Positions 1-6,613 of a stretch of 16,735 nt of DNA are shown in pieces. Numbering within the stretch: position 1 is the first letter of the stretch; each line of letters begins with the position of its first letter. The position numbers and the translations under genes were made by a program. The DNA comes from JBDSYA01 sp039925865 (lineage in GTDB: Bacteria > Bacteroidota > Ignavibacteria > Tepidaquicellales > Tepidaquicellaceae), in contig JBDSYA010000064.1 of NCBI GenBank assembly GCA_039925865.1, forward strand, positions 1-16,735. The letters run 5' to 3'. The notes beneath the pieces were generated by a model, which was not told the DNA's origin, searched no databases, and saw only the letters and a list, made by a program, of their open reading frames with translations.

Positions 1-1
1 A

Positions 2-1135
2 ACGCTTGAATGGAGATTCAGAAAAGCTGCGCTGAAATTATTAAAAATTGAAGAACAGGGCGGTCAGGGTGAGATGGATGAAATTGTGTTTCACAATGTT
101 TATCCTCTCTATGGATTATCAGATATCAGGAATTCATCCTTACACAGAAACATTGCTATCAGGGATGACCTGATTGAGAATCTTAATCTGGCTTATGACA
201 TCTTCGACGAAGCAAGAAAATTTCGGCACTTACACGCATTTGATGAATTAATTTTCAGAATTCAAAAAAAGATAGAATCCTTAAAATTCAGTATTGATTC
301 AGGTGATGAAGCCCAAACATTAAATTTTATCAGAAAACAATTAGTCCCGGTATTTGAACATCTTCAGGGTTATGGAGATCTTACCGAAATGGCAGTCCTA
401 AAATATAAATCGATAATAAATGAGTCTCTGGGATTTGTTTATAAAAAACGAAAAGAATTTGAGGAAAGCGCTACAATGCTAAATGATATGATCGCTTCTT
501 ACATCGATGAAGAACAGGTAAATATACAAAAAATGTACCCGCACTATTTTGAAAGATATAAAACCGATGGTGTAGATCATAACATTTATATCGGCGCATC
601 ACTTGTTCAGAACAGAGAATTTAATAAACTTCATCTCAGGAACATCCGGCTGTGGCAGCTTATGCTAATGAGCGGGATCGTCAGGAAAGCAAAACATTTT
701 AAAAATAGTATTAGCCTTCAGCTGGAAACAGCTCATTTGATATTAGTTCAGAATTCCCCGCTTTCAATCAGATTCCGTTTTGATGAAAAGAAATTTGATG
801 TTGATGGAGCATACAATGTGCGTTATGAAATTATGAAAAAGAGAATTGATAAAGCTGAGATAAAAGGAAAAGAAGAAAGGCTTACCCAGCCGGAAAAGAT
901 TGCAATTGTATATTCACAAAGCTCTGAAGAGCAGGAGTATCTTGAATATATTGAATATCTTCAGGCAAAAGGTTTTCTCAAAAAAGAAATTGAAGAACTT
1001 GAGCTTGAGGAAGTGCAGGGTATAAAAGGACTTAAAGCTTTGAGAGTTTCAGTGATAACAGAAATTAAAAATCCTGACATCAAGATCGATACGGATGATC
1101 TGCAAATAGCGGTTGAAAAGATGTCCGTTAATTAG
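2..1135 (+). CDS. C-terminal part of a GAF-domain-type conserved protein (5' cut by window edge)
   Basis: The frame is open from base 2, so the first ATG at 74 is internal: the 24 codons before it (TLEWRFRKAALKLL...) continue the same protein. About 377 residues are visible. Blocks such as VYPLYGLSDIRNSS, MYPHYFERYKTDGVDHNIYIG, LRNIRLWQL, FDVDGAYNVRYEI and RLTQPEKIAIVYS resemble, from memory, the C-terminal half of large cytoplasmic proteins from Bacteroidota and relatives annotated as 'GAF domain-containing protein'. The GAF domain itself would lie upstream, outside the window. No signal peptide, membrane helix or catalytic motif is visible in this part, and the biochemical role of the C-terminal region is not known to me. 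The stop codon overlaps the stop of the convergent small gene at 1132-1533 by 4 nt. The family assignment is moderately sure; the truncation is certain because the frame runs off the edge. Confidence 0.65.
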   Translation, partial: TLEWRFRKAALKLLKIEEQGGQGEMDEIVFHNVYPLYGLSDIRNSSLHRNIAIRDDLIENLNLAYDIFDEARKFRHLHAFDELIFRIQKKIESLKFSIDSGDEAQTLNFIRKQLVPVFEHLQGYGDLTEMAVLKYKSIINESLGFVYKKRKEFEESATMLNDMIASYIDEEQVNIQKMYPHYFERYKTDGVDHNIYIGASLVQNREFNKLHLRNIRLWQLMLMSGIVRKAKHFKNSISLQLETAHLILVQNSPLSIRFRFDEKKFDVDGAYNVRYEIMKKRIDKAEIKGKEERLTQPEKIAIVYSQSSEEQEYLEYIEYLQAKGFLKKEIEELELEEVQGIKGLKALRVSVITEIKNPDIKIDTDDLQIAVEKMSVN

Positions 1136-1533
1136 AGAATTTTTTTTAAATTAAATTCTACTTTTTTTCCTTTTCCGTTTTGTAAAGCCTCTATAGTTGC
1201 AAGCAAGAAACCGTCTGGTTTTTTTTCATAAGTTATTTTCTGCGGAAAATCATGCTTAGGATTTTCAAATATTACTTTATCGTTGTCTAAAAATGACATC
1301 TTAAATGATACAGGTTGTGGATTTTGACTGACATCAGCTTCATAATAAATTTCTGAATCTCGGGAATAAATTACCAGAGATTCGGAATTTAAAATTTCTC
1401 CTTTCTTTATCAAATATGCTCTTCCTTTAAATCCGTCACTTATCTTCTCCCATTCTTCATGATATAATCCGATTCCCTGGATACCTTCCCATTTTCCTGT
1501 AAGCCATTCAAGCTTTTTAAATTCAGTGTTCAT
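1132..1533 (-). CDS. DUF6265-like small protein
   Basis: A 133-residue soluble protein with no signal peptide. An N-terminal LEWLTGKWEG motif, a central stretch of alternating hydrophobics (ESLVIYSRDSEIYYEAD) and the C-terminal block ENPKHDFPQKITYEKK match the pattern I know from DUF6265, a small beta-rich family whose members carry W-L-x-G-x-W near the start and E-N-P-x-H-D-F-P near the end. No enzymatic role is established to my knowledge. The ATG at 1533 (MNTEFKKLEWL) is preferred over an upstream GTG at 1551 because the family begins just before the WLTG motif. No Shine-Dalgarno is seen and no convincing promoter was found upstream. The gene is convergent with the GAF-type gene and divergent from the MarR gene at 1714. 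Confidence 0.6.
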   Translation of the reverse strand: MNTEFKKLEWLTGKWEGIQGIGLYHEEWEKISDGFKGRAYLIKKGEILNSESLVIYSRDSEIYYEADVSQNPQPVSFKMSFLDNDKVIFENPKHDFPQKITYEKKPDGFLLATIEALQNGKGKKVEFNLKKIL

Positions 1534-1640
1534 TTGAAATTCTTTTATCACAATATAGTAAAACTGGTTCTTTAGTTAAAAGTATCCGGACGTGTTCACT
1601 ACGTTTTTATTTTCCAGAGTTCGCAATTCAAATGGGTATT

Positions 1641-1662
1641 AATCTATGTTTGAACATAGATT
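1641..1662. promoter_or_regulatory. 22-bp perfect palindrome, candidate MarR operator
   Basis: AATCTATGTT at 1641-1650 is repeated as its exact reverse complement AACATAGATT at 1653-1662, with a 2-bp spacer (TG). It ends 6 bp upstream of the -33 TTG of the promoter that precedes the MarR gene. MarR dimers typically bind palindromes of about 16-22 bp near their own promoters, so autoregulation is a natural inference. It lacks a U-tract, so it does not look like a terminator. Confidence 0.5.
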
Positions 1663-1668
1663 TTGGTG

Positions 1669-1699
1669 TTGACACATTAAATGTATATACATATGTTTG
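1669..1699 (+). promoter_or_regulatory. Bacteroidota-type promoter of the MarR-led operon
   Basis: TTG at 1669-1671 (inside TTGACA) is followed after 20 bp by TATGTTTG at 1692-1699, a full match to the TAnnTTTG -7 element of Bacteroidota primary sigma factors at the usual 19-21 bp spacing. The G of this element lies 14 nt before the ATG at 1714, so the predicted leader is only a few nucleotides long. This placement also rules out the in-frame ATG at 1681, which lies inside the promoter. Confidence 0.6.
1681..1692. promoter_or_regulatory. 12-bp palindrome inside the promoter spacer, second candidate operator
   Basis: ATGTATATACAT is self-complementary and lies between the -33 TTG and the TAnnTTTG element, a position where a bound repressor would block RNA polymerase. 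It is AT-rich and shorter than the upstream palindrome, so it could be chance in such DNA. The two palindromes do not share an obvious half-site. Confidence 0.35.
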
Positions 1700-1713
1700 T
1701 TAAAATTATTTTT

Positions 1714-2163
1714 ATGAAACTCGAATTAGAGATAAAGCAAAAGTCATTTAAAAGTGAATACCATAAACTTGCTGTTAATCTGGTTTATACCGGAAACTGG
1801 GTTGGCGCGAAGAGCAGCTACCAACTCAAGCAGCATAAGCTGACTTTGCAGCAGTATAATCTGCTAAGAATATTAAGAGGACAATATCCAAATCCCGCAA
1901 CTGTCAATCTTCTGATAGAAAGAATGCTGGATAAGATGTCAAACGCTTCAAGAATAGTTGACAGACTTCTTGCAAAAAAACTCGTTGAGAGAAAAACATG
2001 CTCCGATGACAGGCGATGTGTGGATGTAATCATTACACAGAAAGGTTTGCAGTTGCTTGAAAAAATCGATACTCTTGAAAAAGGATGGCTCAGTCAGTTT
2101 AAAGACTTAAGCTCAAAAGAAGCATTAGAATTGAACAGACTTCTCGATAAGCTGAGAGGTTAA
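1714..2163 (+). CDS. MarR-family transcriptional regulator
   Basis: A 149-residue winged-helix regulator. The sequence shows a MarR layout: an N-terminal helix (MKLELEIKQKSFKSEYHKLAV), a helix-turn-helix with QQYNLLRILRGQYPNPATVNLLIERMLDKMSNASRIVDRLLAKKLVERKTC, then the wing with the family signature DDRRCVDVIITQKG. This resembles the Bacteroidota MarR subgroup beginning MKLExEIKQxxFxSEYHKLAVN. That conserved start and the promoter position both support ATG 1714 over the in-frame ATG at 1681. MarR proteins are dimers, usually repressors that release DNA on binding aromatic or electrophilic ligands or on cysteine oxidation. One cysteine lies just before the wing (ERKTCSDD) and one within it (DDRRCVD), so thiol-based sensing is possible but not shown. 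It heads nine co-directional genes, the next 26 nt downstream, and two palindromes near its promoter suggest autoregulation. Confidence 0.88.
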   Translation: MKLELEIKQKSFKSEYHKLAVNLVYTGNWVGAKSSYQLKQHKLTLQQYNLLRILRGQYPNPATVNLLIERMLDKMSNASRIVDRLLAKKLVERKTCSDDRRCVDVIITQKGLQLLEKIDTLEKGWLSQFKDLSSKEALELNRLLDKLRG

Positions 2164-2189
2164 TTATATAAATTAAAACAAAAAACAAA

Positions 2190-2843
2190 ATGAGAAAAAT
2201 TAAATTAATGGTTCTTACAGTGTTGATATTGTCCGCTGTTATCATCACAGGATGTTCCAAATCATCAGATGATACGAAAACAAATACAGATAATAGGACA
2301 AATACGACCGCATCCAATAAAGGTAAAAAATTAAATATAGTTGCATCAGAAAGTAAACTTGGTTGGTTAGGCAAAAAGGTAACAGGTCAGCACAATGGAA
2401 CTGTTGATATAAAGCAGGGTGAATTATTTGTTGAAAATGGAAAACTGACAGGCGGAAGTTTTGAATTTGATTTTAATACAATAAAGGTGCTTGATATCGA
2501 AGATCCTGAAACAAATGCAAAGTTAACAGGACACTTGAAATCTGATGTTTTTTTCTCGGCTACATCGCATCCAATAGGAAAGTTTGTTATCACATCTATT
2601 ACGCCAGGTTCAGACGGAAACTATAATATAATAGGTAACCTGACAATTAAAAGTATTTCAAAGGAAGTTTCTTTTCCTGCAAAAGTAAATATCAACGGTG
2701 ATGTAGTTACTTCTTCGGCAGATTTTAATATTGACAGGACACTCTGGGAAATAAAATATGGTTCCGGAAAATTTTTTGAAAACTTAGGTGACAAACTTAT
2801 CAATGATGATTTCAATATAAAATTTAACATAACGGCAAAGTAA
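2190..2843 (+). CDS. YceI-family lipoprotein
   Basis: A 217-residue exported lipoprotein. The N-terminus has a basic start (MRKIK), a hydrophobic stretch and a lipobox ITGC, placing the lipidated cysteine at residue 22. A Ser/Thr/Asn/Asp-rich linker follows to about residue 48. The rest is a YceI lipocalin-like domain: LNIVASESKLGWLGKKVTGQHNGTVDIKQGEL, GGSFEFDFNTIKVLDI, and LTGHLKSDVFFSATSHPIGKFVITSI, ending in a beta-strand that carries FNIDRTLWEIKYGSG. YceI proteins bind isoprenoid or amphiphilic ligands in a beta-barrel; E. coli YceI is periplasmic and base-induced. No Shine-Dalgarno is seen, only an A-rich leader. From general knowledge, YceI genes often sit beside MarR and pirin genes in Bacteroidota, as here. 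Membrane-side quinone or isoprenoid handling is a possible role, by inference. Confidence 0.88.
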   Translation: MRKIKLMVLTVLILSAVIITGCSKSSDDTKTNTDNRTNTTASNKGKKLNIVASESKLGWLGKKVTGQHNGTVDIKQGELFVENGKLTGGSFEFDFNTIKVLDIEDPETNAKLTGHLKSDVFFSATSHPIGKFVITSITPGSDGNYNIIGNLTIKSISKEVSFPAKVNINGDVVTSSADFNIDRTLWEIKYGSGKFFENLGDKLINDDFNIKFNITAK

Positions 2844-2850
2844 ATTCAAA

Positions 2851-2856
2851 AGAGGA
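2851..2856 (+). promoter_or_regulatory. Shine-Dalgarno site of the pirin gene
   Basis: AGAGGA lies 5 nt before ATG 2862. It is the only good Shine-Dalgarno in the nine-gene cluster; the other genes have A/T-rich leaders without one. Pirin may therefore be translated by a different route or more strongly than its neighbours. Confidence 0.5.
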
Positions 2857-2861
2857 AGACT

Positions 2862-3578
2862 ATGAAAAAGACAATTCATAAAGCTGATTCACGAGGTTTT
2901 GCAGATCACGGATGGCTTAAAAGCTACCATAGCTTTAGCTTTGCGGATTATTACAATCCGGAAAGGACAAGATTTGGAGTGTTAAGAGTTTTGAATGATG
3001 ATATAGTTAAGGGAGGCATGGGTTTTGGAACTCATCCTCATGTAAACATGGAAATAATTACAATTCCAATAAAAGGTGAACTGGCACATAAGGACAGTAC
3101 GGGTACAAAAGAAGTTATAAGAGCTAATGAAGTGCAGATAATGTCTGCAGGCAGCGGACTTACACATTCAGAATTTAATAATTCACCAACGGAGGATGTA
3201 AACCTTCTTCAGATCTGGATTTTTCCTAAAGAGAAAAATATAGCTCCCAGATATGATCAGAAAATTTTTGAACCTGAAGCTAAAAAAAATACGTTCCTTA
3301 ATATAGTTTCGCCGGACAAAAACACCGGTGCTTTATGGATCAATCAGAATGCATATTTTTCAATAGGGGATATTGATAAGGATAAAACTTTATCTTATGA
3401 AATAAAACAAAAGGGGAACGGGATGTATATTTTTGTTATCAACGGAACAATTGAAGTTGCAAACGAAAAACTTACTTCCCGTGATGCAATTGGAATTGAG
3501 GACGCAGAAAAGATCGAAATAAATTTCCTGGAAAATTCTGAATTACTCCTGATAGATTTACCTATGAGAACTAACTAG
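2862..3578 (+). CDS. Pirin-family bicupin (YhhW-like)
   Basis: A 238-residue cytoplasmic protein with the pirin N-terminal signature: HKADSRGFADHGWLKSYHSFSFADYYNPERTRFGVLRVLNDD, then GMGFGTHPHVNMEIITIPIKGELAHKDSTG and AGSGLTHSEFN. The four expected cupin metal ligands are present at H58, H60, H102 and E104. The length matches the short YhhW/YhaK type. A second cupin occupies the C-terminal half (about residues 140-235) and lacks an obvious metal site, as in the family. YhhW and human pirin cleave quercetin in vitro (quercetin 2,3-dioxygenase); the physiological substrate is usually unknown. Start ATG 2862 is supported by the upstream AGAGGA. It lies 18 nt after the YceI gene in the MarR-led cluster, consistent with defence against phenolic or redox-active compounds. 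Confidence 0.92.
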   Translation: MKKTIHKADSRGFADHGWLKSYHSFSFADYYNPERTRFGVLRVLNDDIVKGGMGFGTHPHVNMEIITIPIKGELAHKDSTGTKEVIRANEVQIMSAGSGLTHSEFNNSPTEDVNLLQIWIFPKEKNIAPRYDQKIFEPEAKKNTFLNIVSPDKNTGALWINQNAYFSIGDIDKDKTLSYEIKQKGNGMYIFVINGTIEVANEKLTSRDAIGIEDAEKIEINFLENSELLLIDLPMRTN

Positions 3579-3579
3579 A

Positions 3580-3603
3580 AAATTTAAACTTACATTAATT
3601 ATG
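3580..3603 (+). repeat. Repeated non-SD leader motif, copy 1 (before dps)
   Basis: AAATTTAAA, 6 nt, then TTAATTATG, where ATG is the start codon of the Dps gene. The same two blocks with the same 6-nt spacing occur at 5390-5413 before the NmrA-like gene. This may be an A/U-rich translation-initiation element in place of a Shine-Dalgarno, or chance in AT-rich DNA. Confidence 0.35.
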
Positions 3604-4077
3604 ACTAAAACAAACGAAATTGGTATTGATGAAATAATGGCTAAGCAACTTACAAAGATGCTAAACATTCTGCTTGCACATTACCAGATATTCTATATGA
3701 ATGCCAGAGGTTTTCACTGGAATATAAAGGGTGATAAATTTTTTGAACTTCATGTAAAATTCGAAGAACTTTATAATGATTCGTTATTAAAAATAGATGA
3801 GATAGGCGAAAGAATTTTAACGCTCGGACATTCACCTATGCACACATTTTCGGACTACATAGAAACTTCAAAAATAGCTGAGGCAAAAAATATTTCAGAT
3901 GGTACTAAATCAATAGAATTAATAATCAGTGGATTTAAAAAAATTTTAGAAGTTGAAAGGGAAATACTGGAGCTTTCTGAAAAAGCATCTGATGAAGGTA
4001 CGAATTCGCTTATGAGTGATTATATCCCTCAGCAGGAAAAGCTTGTATGGATGTATTCATCTTTTCTAAATAGATAA
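3601..4077 (+). CDS. dps: Dps family ferritin-like iron-binding protein
   Basis: A 158-residue four-helix-bundle protein of the Dps family. Dodecameric Dps proteins oxidise Fe(II), preferably with H2O2, and store the iron, limiting Fenton chemistry; some also bind DNA. The inter-subunit ferroxidase ligands are visible in NARGFHWNIKGDKFFELHVKFEELYNDSLLKIDEIGERI: H39, H51, D66 and E70, with the 12-15-4 spacing seen in E. coli and Listeria Dps. The N-terminus before the first helix is short and not notably lysine-rich, so nonspecific DNA binding through an N-terminal tail is not predicted. It lies 22 nt after the pirin gene and 11 nt before the FMN reductase gene. Its presence in the cluster argues for a peroxide or redox-cycling component of the response. 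Confidence 0.93.
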   Translation: MTKTNEIGIDEIMAKQLTKMLNILLAHYQIFYMNARGFHWNIKGDKFFELHVKFEELYNDSLLKIDEIGERILTLGHSPMHTFSDYIETSKIAEAKNISDGTKSIELIISGFKKILEVEREILELSEKASDEGTNSLMSDYIPQQEKLVWMYSSFLNR

Positions 4078-4088
4078 AGATAAATCTG

Positions 4089-4649
4089 ATGTCTGAAAAA
4101 ATAAAAGTTTTAGGAATATCCGGTAGTCTTAGAAAGCATTCCAAGAATATGGCTCTGTTAAGGGCATCAGTTGAACTAAACCCGGAGAATATGGAAATAG
4201 AAATTTTCGGCCTTGAAGATATTCCTTTTTACAATCAGGATCTTGATAATGAAGACAACTTACCAAAAGCTGTGCAGATGTTTAAAGAAAAAATTACAGC
4301 ATCTCATTCATTGCTGATTGCTTCTCCGGAATACAATCATTCTGTTACAGGTATATTAAAAAATGCAATCGACTGGGCTTCGACTCCTTACTCAAATTCG
4401 CCTTTGAATAAAAAACCTTATGCTGTAATGGGAGTTTCAGGAGGAGCGTCCGGAACGATCAGATCACAGCTGCATTTCAGACAAATTGCAGCAGAAAATA
4501 ACATGTTCGGAATGAATAAACCGGAAATATATGTAACTATGGGAAAAAGCAAATTCAATGAAAAGGATGAGCTGACTGATGAGCCTACAAGGGAACGTCT
4601 GAAAAAATTTCTTGAAGCATTTTATGAATGGACTTTGAGAAATTTATAA
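4089..4649 (+). CDS. NAD(P)H-dependent FMN reductase / quinone reductase-like flavoprotein
   Basis: A 186-residue flavodoxin-like protein of the NADPH-dependent FMN reductase family. The FMN phosphate-binding loop is ISGSLRKHSKN (about residues 10-20). The second signature, ASPEYNHSVTGILKNAIDWAS (79-98), matches the PEYNxSxxGxLKNAIDW motif of YieF/ChrR-type enzymes, and GVSGGASG (115-122) is the third flavin-contacting loop. Family members are cytoplasmic, form dimers or tetramers, and reduce quinones, chromate or azo compounds, often by two electrons, which avoids semiquinone radicals. The exact substrate cannot be read here. It follows the dps gene by 11 nt and has no clear Shine-Dalgarno. 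Quinone reduction fits the gene company (MarR, pirin, CatE-like dioxygenase). Confidence 0.9.
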   Translation: MSEKIKVLGISGSLRKHSKNMALLRASVELNPENMEIEIFGLEDIPFYNQDLDNEDNLPKAVQMFKEKITASHSLLIASPEYNHSVTGILKNAIDWASTPYSNSPLNKKPYAVMGVSGGASGTIRSQLHFRQIAAENNMFGMNKPEIYVTMGKSKFNEKDELTDEPTRERLKKFLEAFYEWTLRNL

Positions 4650-4686
4650 ATTTAAAATTTTTCAAATAAACATTTAAATTAACAGC

Positions 4687-5391
4687 ATGAAAGTATTGTA
4701 TATCTTTCCACATCCGGACGATGAATCTTTTGGTCCGGCTCACGCTATGTCAAAACAAAGACGTGATGGGCATGAGGTTTATCTCCTGACTTTAACAAAG
4801 GGCGGAGCAACAAAGCAAAGGCATAAGTATGATTATACAATAGAAGAAATGGGTGAAGTCCGATATAAAGAAATGGTGGAGGTAGCGAAAGTGCTGAATC
4901 TCAGTGAACTCACAGTGCTGGATCTGCCTGACAGCGGGCTTAAGAATATGGATCCCCGACAAATTGAAGAGATAATCGAAGAACAAATTAAAAGAATAAA
5001 GCCGGATGTACTTGTAACATATGCAGTACACGGAATTAGCGGGTTTCATGATCATCTTGTCACTCACGCTGTTGTCAAAAGAGTTTATTGTAAGTTAAAG
5101 GAAAAAGTTGATTTTCTGAAACGCCTTTTGCTTTTCACTGTTACTGAGGAAGAAGCTTCTAAACAAAAATTCTTTCATATAAGCGGTTCGAAAGTTGAGG
5201 ATATTGATTGCATTGTTGAAGTTGATGAAATTGATATCGCCAATGCTAGTAAGGCTTTGGATTGTTATGTTACTTTTCAGGAAACTATTATTGCATCGAA
5301 TATCAAGCAGCATATAAACAAAGAAGTAGTGTTTGAAATATTTCAGGAAGAACATAAATCAAAATTAAAAGATATTTTTGAAAAATTATAA
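4687..5391 (+). CDS. PIG-L family (LmbE-like) zinc deacetylase
   Basis: A 234-residue protein with the PIG-L/LmbE signature FPHPDDESFG at residues 7-16. Zn ligands are expected at H9 and D12, with D11 as general base. The third ligand lies in GFHDHLVTH, most likely H123 by comparison with the HPDH motif of MshB. The family removes N-acyl groups from GlcNAc-containing or related small molecules; members include MshB, Mca, BshB1 and BshB2. The beginning (KVLYIFPHPDDESFGPA...) resembles Bacillus BshB2, which also hydrolyses bacillithiol S-conjugates, so a thiol-conjugate amidase is an attractive guess in this detoxification setting. Substrate assignment remains inference. A 37-nt AT-rich gap precedes it. 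Its last codons overlap a possible but less likely upstream start of the NmrA-like gene. Confidence 0.88.
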   Translation: MKVLYIFPHPDDESFGPAHAMSKQRRDGHEVYLLTLTKGGATKQRHKYDYTIEEMGEVRYKEMVEVAKVLNLSELTVLDLPDSGLKNMDPRQIEEIIEEQIKRIKPDVLVTYAVHGISGFHDHLVTHAVVKRVYCKLKEKVDFLKRLLLFTVTEEEASKQKFFHISGSKVEDIDCIVEVDEIDIANASKALDCYVTFQETIIASNIKQHINKEVVFEIFQEEHKSKLKDIFEKL

Positions 5392-5413
5392 ATTTAAATC
5401 AAATTTAATTATG
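5390..5413 (+). repeat. Repeated non-SD leader motif, copy 2 (before NmrA-like gene)
   Basis: AAATTTAAA at 5390-5398, 6 nt, then TTAATTATG at 5405-5413, matching 3580-3603 in both blocks and spacing. It begins within the stop codon of the PIG-L gene. It supports ATG 5411 as the real start of the downstream gene. Confidence 0.35.
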
Positions 5414-6271
5414 GATAGATCAGGTAAAATAATTTTAGTTACAGGAGGAACAGGCCAGCAGGGCGGGGCAGTTGCAAGACAATTAATAAAAGAAAACCGG
5501 AAGGTCAGAGTTTTAACAAGAGATATTAAAAAGCCGGCTGCCGTGGAATTAAAAGAACTTGGTGCAGAACTCTTTCAGGGAAATATGAATGACATTGAAT
5601 CACTGGATAATGCAATGAATGAAGTTTATGGAGTTTTCAGTGTTCAGAATTTCTGGGAACATGGATATGAAGGCGAATTAACTCAGGGTAAAAATACAGC
5701 TGATGCCGCTAAGAAAGCAGGGGTAAAACATTTTCTTCAGTCGTCAGTCGGAGGTGCTGAAAGAAATACTAATCTTCCGCATTTTGAAGTGAAGTTTGAG
5801 ATTGAACAATACGTTAAAACTTTAAACATTCCGGTAACAATTCTCAGGCCTGTTTTCTTTATGGAAAATTTTGGTACCTTCAATAAACCTGTTGAAGATA
5901 ATGGTAAGCTGACAATAACGATAGCTATGAAAAAAGATACAAAGCTTCAAATGATCACAGTTAATGATATAGGAGCTTTAGCAGCCATAATTTTTAACCA
6001 GCCTGAAAAATATATTGGTAAAGAGATCGAGGCAGCAGGTGATGACCTTACAATTTCTCAGGTTGCAGAGATTTACAGTAAAGTATCCGGAAAAGAAACT
6101 GTGTTTAATGAATTGCCAATTGAAGTTTTAAGAAGTGACAGTGAAGAGTTTGCCAATATGTTTCAATGGTTCATCGATAAGGGTTATGAATCTGATATTG
6201 AAGAAATGAAAAACATTTATCCCGGGATGACATCTTTTGAAGATTGGTTTAAAAATAATTACAAAAAATAA
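5411..6271 (+). CDS. NmrA-like NAD(P)-binding oxidoreductase or redox sensor
   Basis: A 286-residue atypical short-chain dehydrogenase. The dinucleotide-binding motif is VTGGTGQQGGAV at residues 10-21. A basic residue after strand 2 (VLTRD) suggests preference for NADP. SSVGGAERNTNLPHFEVKFEIEQYV (about 111-135) and ILRPVFFMENF (144-154) are typical of the NmrA/HSCARG subgroup; the classical Y-x-x-x-K catalytic pair is not evident. Members of this subgroup act as NADP(H)-responsive regulators or as quinone and isoflavone-type reductases. ATG 5411 is preferred over an in-frame ATG at 5378, which would overlap the PIG-L gene and add residues before the Rossmann strand. The next gene starts 11 nt downstream. 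A redox role fits the cluster; the substrate is unknown. Confidence 0.85.
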   Translation: MDRSGKIILVTGGTGQQGGAVARQLIKENRKVRVLTRDIKKPAAVELKELGAELFQGNMNDIESLDNAMNEVYGVFSVQNFWEHGYEGELTQGKNTADAAKKAGVKHFLQSSVGGAERNTNLPHFEVKFEIEQYVKTLNIPVTILRPVFFMENFGTFNKPVEDNGKLTITIAMKKDTKLQMITVNDIGALAAIIFNQPEKYIGKEIEAAGDDLTISQVAEIYSKVSGKETVFNELPIEVLRSDSEEFANMFQWFIDKGYESDIEEMKNIYPGMTSFEDWFKNNYKK

Positions 6272-6282
6272 AATATAACCCA

Positions 6283-6594
6283 ATGAATAATAAAATAATC
6301 TATGAATACATGGTTGATATTGATTTCCCTATTCCTTTGAATGCGGAATTCATTACTCTGATTCCAAAGCAGAGAGAATTGATCAATAATCTCATGTCTG
6401 AAAAAGTAATAACAAGTTATGCAGTTTCAATTGAAGACGGAAAGCTTTGGACAACGTTGCTTGCAGGCTCAGAGGAAGAGGTTATAAATATCTTAACATC
6501 ATTTCCAATAATAGTTCAGGTTGAATATAAAATCTTTAAACTGGCTTTTCATAATACTATCAGTGCTATTACTCCGCAATTTTCATTGAATTAA
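6283..6594 (+). CDS. Muconolactone delta-isomerase-like small protein
   Basis: A 103-residue single-domain protein with no signal peptide. Its layout (YMVDIDFPIPLNAEFITLIPKQRELINNLMSEKVITSYAVSIEDGKLWTTLLAGSEEEVINILTSFPI...YKIFKLAFHN) fits the ferredoxin-like fold of the muconolactone isomerase / YCII-like group: a first strand, an amphipathic helix with xLIPxQR, a strand-turn-strand containing LW, then a second helix ending in SFP. True muconolactone isomerase (CatC) acts in the catechol branch of the beta-ketoadipate pathway. No other gene of that pathway is visible, so this may be a relative with another small-molecule role. Its place between an NmrA-like reductase and a CatE-like dioxygenase fits aromatic-compound handling. 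Assignment is by overall pattern and is moderately sure. Confidence 0.6.
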   Translation: MNNKIIYEYMVDIDFPIPLNAEFITLIPKQRELINNLMSEKVITSYAVSIEDGKLWTTLLAGSEEEVINILTSFPIIVQVEYKIFKLAFHNTISAITPQFSLN

Positions 6595-6613
6595 AAGAAT
6601 TTAATTCTCAAGT

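Noticed and set aside
1681..1713. In-frame upstream ATG giving the MarR protein 11 extra residues
   Set aside because: It lies inside the promoter (between TTG and TAnnTTTG), and the family's conserved N-terminus begins at the ATG at 1714.
2099..2374. Minus-strand open frame of 91 codons with hydrophobic content
   Set aside because: It is antisense to the MarR end and the YceI signal peptide; its hydrophobicity mirrors those codons and it has no family resemblance or start context.
4792..5067. Minus-strand open frame of 91 codons, cysteine- and tyrosine-rich
   Set aside because: It is fully antisense to the PIG-L gene, with composition typical of a reversed AT-rich coding sequence.
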